A stretch of 63,554 bases of DNA from Spirochaetia bacterium (GTDB taxonomy: Bacteria; Spirochaetota; Leptospiria; Leptospirales; Leptonemataceae), in NCBI GenBank assembly GCA_021413825.1, contig JAIOPQ010000055.1, positions 1-63,554 on the forward strand, read 5' to 3'. The notes beneath the pieces were generated by a model. That model saw only the letters and a program-made list of their open reading frames with translations, was not told the origin of the DNA and ran no database searches. Of this stretch, positions 43,543 through 52,134 are shown in pieces; the first letter of the stretch is position 1, and every line of letters starts with the position of its first letter. The translations under genes were made by a program, and so were the position numbers.

Positions 43543-45237
43543 TTACCCGCTTTGCTTGAGCTGGACATAGAATTCAGAGAGAGCCTCAGGCAGTATTTCC
43601 GGCCGTGGCAATATTCTATAGAATCCTTTTCCAAACATTGCAGGCAGATAATTCTTAGCGTCTGCCTCCACGGCAAGCGCATACGAACGCACACCTGCAA
43701 CACGCGCTTCCTGGATTGATTTTTTCACATCTTCGATTCCATGGCGACCCTCGTAGCGATCGTAGTCGTTAGGCTTACCATCTGAAATGAGAAGAATCCA
43801 TTTACGACGCGTAGCCTGGCGTTCCACAAGCTGCGTTGCATGGCGAATTGCAGGTCCGATTCTAGTATAGCCCCGCGAACTAAGCCCTCCAATCCTATTC
43901 TTTGCATGGCTCCATGGCTCATTGAATTCCTTAACGCTGATGAACTGACACTGGTTTCGAGTGTGCGAATAGAATGCACCAATAGAAAAGTTCGCGCTGG
44001 TTTCCTCGAGCATTTGCGCGAATAGAGTCACAGCCTGTTTTTCAACATCAAGTATGCGGCGACCTCCGGTGAACGAATCCGTTGACAGGCTCAAGTCCAT
44101 GAGTACGCTGATGGTAAGTTCAAACGACCTCTTTCGCTTGCTCAGGTAAACCCGCTCGTCCGGTGTCTTTCCCGCCCGAACTTCTCCAAAGTTGTCGACC
44201 AGTCGTTCAATATCTGGATCTTCCCCGGACGATTGAAGTCTTACTGTTTGGAGATCATTGTTAACCCGATTCATCCGAGATCTGAGGCGGCCCATGGTTT
44301 TGTGATGATCGTGTAACGTTCGGTCTGCGTAGTCTGATTCCGATATTGTTTCACTTTGCAGATACAGTCGACAGAAATCTTTCCGATAGATGCGCTTCTT
44401 AAAATCCCATTCCGGATACGTAACGAAATGCCCCACAGAATCGTAGTCCCTGCTTTCTGCAGCTCCGCTGTCAGCAAAAAACTCAGTCTTGAGAACTGAA
44501 TGAACCGGTGTATCAGAGCGGATTGTATCGCGCAGGTCCATTTCATTTAAGGCCTCTTCATGATCAGAAAGATCGTCAGAGCCATCCATGTCGCGCCAGT
44601 TGCCCTGGAATTCTTCAATCGTCTCAACTTTTTCAAAACTATGATTGAGCGTATAATCTTCGATTGCTTTTTTATCCACTTCATGGCTGCGGATATTCTC
44701 GCGCGTCTTGCCTTCGAGTTCGGTCTGGATCTGCTGTTCGCTGTGCCTTTCTTTCGAATCGGTCGCAGAAAGTTTACTCTGGGGCATTGCATGCACATAA
44801 AAGCCAAGGATCGATTCTATGGATCCAGCCTGCAGCCCGGAAGCTATCAGGTGATCTGTGTAATGCGCAAGCATTGGAAACTGTCCCAGCATTGCGCGGA
44901 TGATTCCAGTAATGTCCGACGTTTCGTGACGCATTGATTCGGCTGTGCATAGCAGGCAGAGGCGCCAGATAAAAAATTGTTGGTTGGAGGTCTGATCCAC
45001 AAAGAGGCTAAATTGTGGAGGAAGATATATTATGTTGCCTGAAATCCCTCCGCCAGTTTCTGCTGTTACAATCTCAACCGGCCTTCCCGTGATGGCGCGG
45101 GCCAGGATGGTAAGACGTGACTGGCTACTTTTCAATGTCGCCTGACGGTTAGAAAGGGCAGAATCCACGGATTTCCTTCCGCGGACCACATCCAGTAGTC
45201 GAATGGCTTTCTTGAATAGAAACTGATCGAATTCCAT
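43543..45237 (-). CDS. norD: Nitric oxide reductase activation protein NorD (VWA domain)
   Basis: The protein has 564 residues. The C-terminal 190 residues are a von Willebrand factor A domain with a MIDAS motif (LMDLSLSTD) and a later WILLISDGKPND. The N-terminal part is long, helical and acidic, as in CbbO/NorD proteins. With the MoxR-type ATPase NorQ it inserts or activates the non-haem Fe(B) of NorB. The gene lies 16 bp after norQ, last in the operon; norE and norF are not present. Confidence 0.9.
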   Translation of the reverse strand: MEFDQFLFKKAIRLLDVVRGRKSVDSALSNRQATLKSSQSRLTILARAITGRPVEIVTAETGGGISGNIIYLPPQFSLFVDQTSNQQFFIWRLCLLCTAESMRHETSDITGIIRAMLGQFPMLAHYTDHLIASGLQAGSIESILGFYVHAMPQSKLSATDSKERHSEQQIQTELEGKTRENIRSHEVDKKAIEDYTLNHSFEKVETIEEFQGNWRDMDGSDDLSDHEEALNEMDLRDTIRSDTPVHSVLKTEFFADSGAAESRDYDSVGHFVTYPEWDFKKRIYRKDFCRLYLQSETISESDYADRTLHDHHKTMGRLRSRMNRVNNDLQTVRLQSSGEDPDIERLVDNFGEVRAGKTPDERVYLSKRKRSFELTISVLMDLSLSTDSFTGGRRILDVEKQAVTLFAQMLEETSANFSIGAFYSHTRNQCQFISVKEFNEPWSHAKNRIGGLSSRGYTRIGPAIRHATQLVERQATRRKWILLISDGKPNDYDRYEGRHGIEDVKKSIQEARVAGVRSYALAVEADAKNYLPAMFGKGFYRILPRPEILPEALSEFYVQLKQSG

Positions 45238-45253
45238 TTCGCCCCCGGGCGAC

Positions 45254-46054
45254 CTAGAAGATAAGCGCGATGAGATCGCGCAATGCCCTTGCAGTTTCTA
45301 GATCGTCTGTGATTGGCTGGACAATTGCAACGTCGCAGGCCAGGCGCGGCGGCAACCCCCCTTTCATCAAGTGGGCTGCGTTTACAATAAGGCGTGTCGA
45401 TACGGTTTCAGTCAGGCCGAGTTCCACCAGGTTTCTAATCTTGTTTGCCAGAGTTATGAGTTTCTTGATCTGCGATGTCTCCAGACTGGATTCAGCGGAA
45501 ATGATCTCTGCTTCAACCTGCTCGGACGGATAATCAAAACCTATGGAAACAAATCTCTGCCGTGTGGATGGTTTTAGTTCCTTCCACCCCTTCTGATAGC
45601 CCGGATTGAAAGATGCAATGAGCATGAAAGTTGGTGGCGCGCTTAGAACTTCATCGTGGCGATCCACGAACAGCACGCGCCTGTAATCGGTTAGAGAATG
45701 GAGAGCTACAATTGTATCCGGTCTGGCCTCTGCAATCTCATCAATATACAAAATGGAGCCGGTTCGGACGGCGCGAGTCATTGGCCCATCCATCCAAACA
45801 GTTTCTGATCCTTGCACAAGATATCGACCAAGCAAATCCACCGCTGATGTTTCATCATGACAGGAAACCGTGATCAAAGGAACGCCCACGGTTGCTGCCA
45901 TGTGTTCAACAAACCTGGATTTGCCGGAACCTGTTGGACCCTTCAGCAGAAGCGGCAATCGATTTGCATATGCATGCTCAAAAACTGCGCATTCCTGGCT
46001 GACCGGCCTGTAGTATGGAACCCCAAACGTCTCCTTGTTTATTACCTGGCTCAA
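45254..46054 (-). CDS. norQ: MoxR-family AAA+ ATPase NorQ
   Basis: The protein has 266 residues. Walker A is GPTGSGKS, Walker B is ILYIDEI, the sensor Asn is in ASFNPGYQ, and Arg fingers are in KPSTRQRF. This is the NorQ/CbbQ size class. It acts with NorD as a chaperone for NorB metallation. It overlaps the norB stop by 4 bp, so it is translationally coupled. Confidence 0.93.
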   Translation of the reverse strand: MSQVINKETFGVPYYRPVSQECAVFEHAYANRLPLLLKGPTGSGKSRFVEHMAATVGVPLITVSCHDETSAVDLLGRYLVQGSETVWMDGPMTRAVRTGSILYIDEIAEARPDTIVALHSLTDYRRVLFVDRHDEVLSAPPTFMLIASFNPGYQKGWKELKPSTRQRFVSIGFDYPSEQVEAEIISAESSLETSQIKKLITLANKIRNLVELGLTETVSTRLIVNAAHLMKGGLPPRLACDVAIVQPITDDLETARALRDLIALIF

Positions 46055-47427
46055 TTGCGTTCCGCTACTGGCGTATAGAATTCCTCTTCGCTATTTTCCG
46101 GGACTATTACTTCATCCGTCGGTTGGCCCGATTTGACGAAGTTGTAAATAAACAGAATCACACCCGTAGTAAAGAGCGTAGCTGAGCACAGTAGAGCGAT
46201 GAAGTGAACCGATATCTCACGTTGAACTGCAAGGAAATCCATTCCCATTTTTCGCTCAAGATAGACCTGTGCAATCCCGGCAACGGCAAACGCACCTACC
46301 ATTCCAACCATTCCAATGTTAGTCAGCCAGAACGCCAGGAGTCCGGGCATATTGTTCCAGAGCTTCCTTCCTGTCATCATTGGCATGCTGTAGGTGATGA
46401 TTGCGAGTACGATCATGGCGTAGGCGCCCCAGAAGGCCATATGTCCGTGCATCGCTGTGACCAGAGTTCCATGAGTCCACATGTTCACCTGCGGCAGAGT
46501 ATGCGCAGCTCCAAGAAACCCCGCACCCACAAACGACATTATAGCACATCCAATTGTCCAATACAGTGCGATCTTGTTTGGATGCTGCCTTCCACTTTTT
46601 CTATACATAGCAACAGCGAATAACGCCATCCCAAGAAATGCAAGCGGCTCAAGCGCCGAGAAAAATCCACCTACAGCCAGCCAGTATTTGGGCGCCCCAA
46701 TGTAATAGTAGTGATGGCCTGTTCCGAGAATTCCTGAAAGGAACGTTAGCCCAATAATCACATAGAGCCATTTTTCAATAACTTCGCGATCCACACCGGT
46801 CAGCTTGATCAATAGATACGAGAGGATAGAACCCATGATCAATTCCCAGACTCCTTCCACCCACAGATGAACTACCCACCAGCGAAAGTATGAATCCATA
46901 GTCTGACTTCTGAAGTAAATCATTCCCGGCAAATAGAGCAGTGCTGCAGAAAGGAGTCCAATATATAGGACCAGTTGTGTTGTTGAATACTTCTTACCTT
47001 TGAGTATTGTCATTCCAATATTGAACAGGAACAAGAGTACGTTTGCAACTACCAGGTAATCGAGTGGGCGTGGTATCTCAAGAAACTTGCGGCCTTCCCA
47101 CCAGTTCAGATGAAACCCAATAATTGCAGTTACTCCAACTACAATCAGAGAAATGAGTTGTATCCATGCCAGCTTCACCGAGTAGAGTTCTCGACCCGAT
47201 TCCTCTGGAATGATGTAATGCGCAGCACCCATGAAGCCAGCAAGTAGCCAGACAACCAGCAGGTTAGTATGCGTTGCACGCGCTGCGTTAAAGGGAATCC
47301 ATTCATGGAGACCATCATAACCGATTCGTGCGAATCCCATGATGAAACCATATACGATTTGCAAGCTCAGGAGAAGCATGCATGTTGCAAAAAACCAGTA
47401 CGCGACCTTTTGTGATTTGTATTTCAT
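46051..47427 (-). CDS. norB: Nitric oxide reductase catalytic subunit NorB (cNOR)
   Basis: The protein has 458 residues and about 12 membrane helices, without the N-terminal quinol-oxidase extension of qNOR, so it is the cytochrome c-dependent type. Haem and Fe(B) ligand segments are recognisable: HTNLLVVWLLAGFMG (low-spin haem His), VVHLWVEGVWELIMG (His and the Fe(B) Glu), GHHYYYIG and MHGHMAFWGAYAM. It reduces 2 NO to N2O in the cytoplasmic membrane. The spacing to norC is 12 bp. Confidence 0.96.
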   Translation of the reverse strand: MKYKSQKVAYWFFATCMLLLSLQIVYGFIMGFARIGYDGLHEWIPFNAARATHTNLLVVWLLAGFMGAAHYIIPEESGRELYSVKLAWIQLISLIVVGVTAIIGFHLNWWEGRKFLEIPRPLDYLVVANVLLFLFNIGMTILKGKKYSTTQLVLYIGLLSAALLYLPGMIYFRSQTMDSYFRWWVVHLWVEGVWELIMGSILSYLLIKLTGVDREVIEKWLYVIIGLTFLSGILGTGHHYYYIGAPKYWLAVGGFFSALEPLAFLGMALFAVAMYRKSGRQHPNKIALYWTIGCAIMSFVGAGFLGAAHTLPQVNMWTHGTLVTAMHGHMAFWGAYAMIVLAIITYSMPMMTGRKLWNNMPGLLAFWLTNIGMVGMVGAFAVAGIAQVYLERKMGMDFLAVQREISVHFIALLCSATLFTTGVILFIYNFVKSGQPTDEVIVPENSEEEFYTPVAERN

Positions 47428-47439
47428 TTCTTACTCCTG

Positions 47440-48120
47440 TTATTTTAGCGCGGAAAGAAAGCTGACGAGCTCTTTGATTTCTGGATCAGTCAAGGGTAGC
47501 TTTGGCATCAGAGTTCCTGGTTTAACAGCCGCAGGATCTCGCAGCCATTTGTCCAGGAACACCGCATCTCTTCGAACTCCAATGCCATCGAGTGCTGGTC
47601 CTACATTTCCGCCGTTACCCGCGATTGCATGACATGCCACGCATATCTGAGTGAATTTTTCTGGTGCTGCAACTTTGACTGTTGAAGTGCTCGTGGAAGC
47701 GCTCATGAGAGTAGGTTTTGGGGGGAACCCGTTTAGATCGATCTCACCGATCCACTTGAAGTATGCGATCAGATCGTTTATTTCATTATCAGTGAAGTTA
47801 TATTTAACCATTTTTCTCTCACCGGGAAACATGGCCTGCGGATCTTTGATGAACACGCGCATCCATTCAGGACCCCGGCGTTCGTACACTTTTGTCAGTT
47901 CGGGTGCATAATAGGCGCCCTCCCCCATAATTGTATGGCATCCCATACAATTATTTTTGTCCCAGATCTCTTTTCCGCGTTCTACTGCCGGCGTGAGATT
48001 TGCGTCCCGTGTTTGTGCCGGGATCTTCAGAATTGTATCGACTGTCAGAAACAGGAAGGTTCCAACGCAAAGGACCGTTCCTATAATGAAAAACAGTTTG
48101 GCCTGCGATTTTGTAAGCAT
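47440..48120 (-). CDS. norC: Nitric oxide reductase subunit NorC with a fused second cytochrome c domain
   Basis: The protein has 226 residues against about 150 for standard NorC. Residues 1-140 are normal NorC: a membrane anchor, the haem c site CMGCH in the family context HTIMGEGAYYAPEL, and an axial Met. Residues about 150-226 add a second c-type domain with CVACH, NVGPALDGIG and a TLMPKL Met ligand. The two are joined by a Ser/Thr-rich linker (MSASTSTST). The extra haem could replace a diffusible electron donor. AGAGGG precedes the ATG. First gene of norCBQD. Confidence 0.95.
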   Translation of the reverse strand: MLTKSQAKLFFIIGTVLCVGTFLFLTVDTILKIPAQTRDANLTPAVERGKEIWDKNNCMGCHTIMGEGAYYAPELTKVYERRGPEWMRVFIKDPQAMFPGERKMVKYNFTDNEINDLIAYFKWIGEIDLNGFPPKPTLMSASTSTSTVKVAAPEKFTQICVACHAIAGNGGNVGPALDGIGVRRDAVFLDKWLRDPAAVKPGTLMPKLPLTDPEIKELVSFLSALK

Positions 48121-48162
48121 TTAGCCCTCTATGATGACGACCCTCAGGCCATCTTGACTTAT

Positions 48163-48204
48163 ATCATAGCCGACTTTACAGCAGAGTGCCTTGATATAGA
48201 TCAA
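48163..48204 (-). promoter_or_regulatory. norC promoter with FNR/DNR box
   Basis: A perfect FNR-type box, TTGAT-N4-ATCAA, lies at 48191-48204. On the norC strand a -10-like TATGAT sits at 48168-48163, predicting transcription from about 48156. The box centre is then at -41.5, the class II activation position. The box is also only about 20 bp before the divergent regulator gene, so it could serve autoregulation. A weaker TTGAC-TTAT-ATCAT lies at 48154-48167, over the start point. Confidence 0.85.
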
Positions 48205-48224
48205 GCCGGGGGGATTTTTTGCAT

Positions 48225-48872
48225 ATGCAGGTGAAACGTTTTGATCCATTTCCAGGTTTTCTGCATGGCATGGCGAATCATCGCCTCGTGGAGAAAGGCG
48301 CTGCCCTCTTTCATGAGGGAGATTCCTATAGAGGTCCGTTCTTTGTTCGCGCTGGGCGCTTCAAGGTTTATACTCTCAGCGAATGTGGCAAAGAGCTTAT
48401 CGTTAGCGTGTTTGGCGAAAACGAATGGATGGCAGCTCCGCCGGTGTTTTTGACCGGACTCGAGCAATACTATCATGCAAGTGCCCAGGCACTGGAATGC
48501 GCTGAAATCTTTGAATTACCAGTTGTTGCGTTTCGTGCGGCCCTTAAGCAGTATCCGGATTTTATGTTTCAATTCGCTGGAATTGTAGTTAAGACTACCT
48601 TTGCATTTCAATCCAGGCTAAAAGCAGTCACCCTCCTTTCTGTCCAGGACAGGCTGGAGGATTTTTTACGAGAACGTGGAGCTGCGCATGAAGCAATCCC
48701 ATTGCCGCTGCAAAAGCACGAGATTGCAGCACTCCTGGGAACCACTCCGGAATCGGTTAGCCGCGCGATTAGAAACCTGATGGACCTGGGCAAATTGACG
48801 GTAGATCAGAACGCGTACTGGCTAACACCTTCCGGGTTGCACGTTACTGCAACTAGCTCTGCAGTTCTTTGA
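48225..48872 (+). CDS. Crp/Fnr-family regulator, DNR/NNR-like (NO-responsive)
   Basis: The protein has 215 residues from ATG 48225 (a TTG at 48219 is an alternative). It has a cNMP-fold sensor (about 15-125), a dimer helix, and a winged HTH (LPLQKHEIAALLGTTPESVS). The recognition helix carries E-S-V-S-R, the ExxSR pattern that reads TTGAT half sites, matching the adjacent box. The N-terminal Fe-S Cys cluster of FNR is absent, as in the haem-based NO sensors DNR/NNR. It probably activates norCBQD. The 3' end overlaps the peroxiredoxin gene by 20 bp, convergent. Confidence 0.9.
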   Translation: MQVKRFDPFPGFLHGMANHRLVEKGAALFHEGDSYRGPFFVRAGRFKVYTLSECGKELIVSVFGENEWMAAPPVFLTGLEQYYHASAQALECAEIFELPVVAFRAALKQYPDFMFQFAGIVVKTTFAFQSRLKAVTLLSVQDRLEDFLRERGAAHEAIPLPLQKHEIAALLGTTPESVSRAIRNLMDLGKLTVDQNAYWLTPSGLHVTATSSAVL

Positions 48873-49392
48873 GTGCGTTCAGGACTTCTTCGCTGTTCAA
48901 AGCAGGTTTCACATCCATGAATATTTTGCGAACAATCCCTTTGGGATCAATCAAGAACGTGTTTCGCGCGGAGAGTTTTATAACGCCTAGATTCCTGAGC
49001 GACCCGTAGAGTTTTGACACATCGAAGTTAGTGTCTGCGAGCAACTTGAAGTTCAAGCCTTCCTTGCTGCAGAACTCAAGATGTGACTTCTCATCCTGTC
49101 CACTTACACCTACGATCATTGCATTTTTAGATTCATACTGGGCCAGATCGCGCTGAAAATTATGCGCCTGGAGCGTGCATCCGCCAGAAAAATCTTTGGG
49201 ATAGAAATAAAGCACAACCCATTTACCCCGCAGGTCGCGAAGACTAATCGGTTTTGAGTCCTGGGAATTGAGTGTAAATTCTGGAGCGGCACTGCCAACT
49301 GTTATCGCTGAGTTTTCCGCTTTGGGACCACCGCAGGCAACCAAAAACGTTGTTAATAGAAGAAAGGCTGGGACAAACCTGGATATTTTCAT
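48853..49392 (-). CDS. Peroxiredoxin (Bcp/PrxQ-like) lipoprotein
   Basis: The protein has 179 residues from ATG 49392 with GAGGAA upstream; the longer frame to 49602 is not supported. A signal peptide ends in LVAC (Cys20). The AhpC/TSA fold follows: PEFTLNSQDSKPISL, WVVLYFYPKDFSGGCTLQA with the peroxidatic Cys. The Cys five residues on, used by E. coli Bcp, is absent; a Cys in LEFCSKEG could resolve. A lipid-anchored periplasmic peroxiredoxin next to the NO-reduction genes suggests envelope oxidative or nitrosative defence. Confidence 0.9.
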   Translation of the reverse strand: MKISRFVPAFLLLTTFLVACGGPKAENSAITVGSAAPEFTLNSQDSKPISLRDLRGKWVVLYFYPKDFSGGCTLQAHNFQRDLAQYESKNAMIVGVSGQDEKSHLEFCSKEGLNFKLLADTNFDVSKLYGSLRNLGVIKLSARNTFLIDPKGIVRKIFMDVKPALNSEEVLNALKELQS

Positions 49393-49478
49393 GGATTCCT
49401 CGTACGTGTTTGATATAAACAGAACGCTAAGGCCAGTGGCGTCGATTACAAAAAACTCTGGAGGTAGGGCCGTGGCGG

Positions 49479-50828
49479 CTATCGGTTCAATCGTTCGTAG
49501 TAGGAGTCGTTTGTAGCAACCCCTACAACCGATTCGTTCTTTGGATCGAGAATAAACGAATGTTGCACAAACCCATATCCACCGTTGAAAATTGCCCTGC
49601 ATTCAGGCACAGTTGGGTACATTGGTCCTGAACCCTTTTGAACCATAACCGTCTGGCCGTTCAATGAAACGGAGGCAAGTTCCCCTGAAACCGGATCTCT
49701 GTAAACCCCGGCGAAATGCGAAAGCTCAGACTCAGTTGAAACCGATTGCTTAAACGGAAAGATCGGTTCCGATTTGCCTGCGAATGCCGTTGCAAGAAAC
49801 CCGAGCTTGCCCATAATTCCAGACAATACGCCCATGGTATTTTCTTCATACTTTGGAGGATCACCCAGGTAGAATATTGCCACATTTTCCCTGGGGAAAA
49901 TTTGAAGCCACGCTGCAACGCCTGTGGCTCCTCCAATATGATAGAACTGCATTACGCCCTGGCGATCGACGCGCACGCGCCATCCAATTCCGTTGTAGTC
50001 TTTAAATTCGGCGGGTGGGGAATAAATCTGGTTCTCGAGCATCCCCAGAACGGATTTTTCCTTGAGGATTCTATGACCGTTAGTCGCTATTCCTCGTGAA
50101 AGATACATCGATGCGAATTTGGCCATATCGGTTACGTTTGTCATTACCCCGTAGGCGCCAGTTGATCCGCCGAGCATTGTAGATTCGTTCATTCCGGCTG
50201 CATCGTATACTTCAGATTGGATGATCTGATTGATGCTCTTTCCGGTTTTCTTCTTGATCACTTCTCCAAGAATTTGAAATCCCATGTTTGAATACCGAAA
50301 CTGAACACCAGCCGGAGCCGTTTGTGGCGCCATTGGAAAATCAATTTCAGGATGATGAACCATTTCTGGAGGATTGTAATATCTGAGGTCAGGCATCCCG
50401 GATGAATGTGAAAGTAAATGTCTGAGAGTAATGCGTGGAGACTTGTACTCCGGTCGTTCAATGGAAAGTCCCGGGAACACGTCGCCAAGCCTGTCGTCCA
50501 GATTTAGAACACCTTTTTCCATCAATCGCTCAATTGCCGTTGAAGTGAAGATTTTTGTAATTGAGCCAACTGAATACGTGCGCGAAGGCCAACCGCCAAT
50601 GTAGCGAGAATATACCAGGTCCTTTCCACGAACAATGCCAACGGTCATGCTATAGAACACGCCTTGATTGCGATGGTAATTTAGAAAGGTTTCAAGATCC
50701 CAGGAGAGTGCATTCACTCGATCCTGATCAACGTGGATGGGGGGCGGTTCTTCGACGGGAGCTGCGTTTGTTGTGCAATGCATTAGCGCACACAACAATG
50801 AAGAGATGATAAACAACCTTGGAATCAT
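49479..50828 (-). CDS. Serine hydrolase of the beta-lactamase/class C fold, lipoprotein
   Basis: The protein has 449 residues with a signal peptide and lipobox-like LMHC (Cys18). Motif 1 is SVGSITK (SxxK, catalytic Ser), motif 2 is YSNMGF (YxN), and HIGG corresponds to motif 3. It belongs to the Pfam Beta-lactamase (PF00144) esterase/D-peptidase group. Lactamase activity should not be assumed; peptidase or esterase activity in the periplasm is more usual. A C-terminal domain of about 80 residues is beta-rich. Confidence 0.88.
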   Translation of the reverse strand: MIPRLFIISSLLCALMHCTTNAAPVEEPPPIHVDQDRVNALSWDLETFLNYHRNQGVFYSMTVGIVRGKDLVYSRYIGGWPSRTYSVGSITKIFTSTAIERLMEKGVLNLDDRLGDVFPGLSIERPEYKSPRITLRHLLSHSSGMPDLRYYNPPEMVHHPEIDFPMAPQTAPAGVQFRYSNMGFQILGEVIKKKTGKSINQIIQSEVYDAAGMNESTMLGGSTGAYGVMTNVTDMAKFASMYLSRGIATNGHRILKEKSVLGMLENQIYSPPAEFKDYNGIGWRVRVDRQGVMQFYHIGGATGVAAWLQIFPRENVAIFYLGDPPKYEENTMGVLSGIMGKLGFLATAFAGKSEPIFPFKQSVSTESELSHFAGVYRDPVSGELASVSLNGQTVMVQKGSGPMYPTVPECRAIFNGGYGFVQHSFILDPKNESVVGVATNDSYYERLNR

Positions 50829-50955
50829 GACTCAATTCAACATCGGCTAAGCTAGATTGCGAACAGCAGTTGGTATGCGATATTGGACGATACGCAATCA
50901 AAAAAAGTTTTAGAAGCAGATTTGGTTCAAGGATTGTTCCTCAAAACTTGCTTGT

Positions 50956-52134
50956 TTGGAGCCTGGACGCTTTAAACTTGTTCCTGGTTGGATTTTGGCG
51001 CTTAAGAAACGATACCATTTCGCAATTTACACCACTATGGTAGTCCTCGCAGGGATAGCGCTATGGTTCGCGTTCCAGAACGCTTCGTCCCGGTTTGGCA
51101 GTCAATGGTCAGGAAACAACCCTCAGGTTGTGAATCACTTCTCTTTTGAGCACATCACTGGCAATCTCCAGGGCTCAACGAGCATTCTGTTTTTACAGAT
51201 CCTGGCAATCCTGTTTCTCTCACAGATAATCTCGCGCATATTTAGACGCATTGGCCAACCGGAAGTAATCGGTGAGATGGTAGCAGGTATTATGCTCGGT
51301 CCATCGCTCTTTGGGCTGCTCATGCCTGATGCATACGCGTTTCTTTTTCCACCCTCCTCGCTTCCTATCTTGCAAGGACTTTCACAGCTTGGCCTGATGG
51401 TGTTTCTGTTCTTGATTGGGATGGAAGTCGATTTTGCGCAACTGAAGAAGCATGTTCAATCAGCAGTATTTGTAAGTCATGCGAGCATTCTGCTCCCATT
51501 TGTCCTGGGTGTGTTTCTTGCGATCACTCTATTCCAGGAATTTGCGCCAGCAAATGTAACGTTTGTCCCGTTTGGTTTGTTTATGGGGATCGCAATGAGC
51601 ATCACTGCATTCCCTGTGCTCGCGCGAATCGTTCAAGAGCGTGGTCTGCTTCATACTAACAGTGGGCGCATGGCAATTACGGTGGCTGCAGTCGATGATG
51701 CAACTGCCTGGTGCTTGCTTGCACTTGTAGTAGCTCTTGTAAAAGCAACCGGAGTTGGCGCTGCGGCTTATACAGTTCTATTTTCTGTATTGTTTGTTCT
51801 TGTAATGGTCTACGTTATTCGCCCTTTCCTCAGTAGAATGGGCCAGGTCTACTTTACGCGTGAAATTGTGGGCCGAGGCGTGATGGCGTTTGTAATTCTG
51901 CTCATCCTTGGATCGGCTATTGTTACTGAGACAATTGGAATTCATGCATTTTTTGGCGCATTCATGGCTGGCGTGATCTTTCCGTCCGATTCACGCTTCA
52001 GGAGAATTATTGCAGATAAGCTCGAGGATTTTGCCGGCGCCGTATTGTTGCCACTGTTCTTTGCATTTACCGGTGTGCGCACGGATCTCGGGCTGGTCTT
52101 TAACGGTGGCTCTTTGGGTGTGTTTGCCCTGTGA
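50956..52134 (+). CDS. CPA2-type Na+(K+)/H+ antiporter, N-terminal part (split gene)
   Basis: The frame has 392 residues from TTG 50956; no strong ribosome site is seen and the exact start is uncertain. After one extra N-terminal helix comes the Na_H_Exchanger domain: QPEVIGEMVAGIMLGPSLFG, LFLIGMEVDF, a VDDATAW acidic motif in the transport helix, and AFFGAFMAGVIFP. The domain stops at TFTGVRTDLGL plus 14 residues, inside what should be a late helix. The next frame starts on the same bases (GTGA) and supplies the missing helix. It is therefore a half-transporter unless the frames are joined. Confidence 0.85.
   Translation: MEPGRFKLVPGWILALKKRYHFAIYTTMVVLAGIALWFAFQNASSRFGSQWSGNNPQVVNHFSFEHITGNLQGSTSILFLQILAILFLSQIISRIFRRIGQPEVIGEMVAGIMLGPSLFGLLMPDAYAFLFPPSSLPILQGLSQLGLMVFLFLIGMEVDFAQLKKHVQSAVFVSHASILLPFVLGVFLAITLFQEFAPANVTFVPFGLFMGIAMSITAFPVLARIVQERGLLHTNSGRMAITVAAVDDATAWCLLALVVALVKATGVGAAAYTVLFSVLFVLVMVYVIRPFLSRMGQVYFTREIVGRGVMAFVILLILGSAIVTETIGIHAFFGAFMAGVIFPSDSRFRRIIADKLEDFAGAVLLPLFFAFTGVRTDLGLVFNGGSLGVFAL

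Noticed and set aside
43395..43703. 102-codon minus-strand frame overlapping norD 3' end
   Set aside because: Different frame from norD, overlaps 160 bp of its VWA domain; no signal or motif.
44560..44937. 125-codon plus-strand frame opposite norD
   Set aside because: Antisense shadow; norD frame is supported by operon structure and VWA motifs.
49479..50828. Beta-lactamase resistance gene
   Set aside because: SxxK/YxN motifs define the wide PF00144 esterase/peptidase family; nothing indicates lactamase activity.
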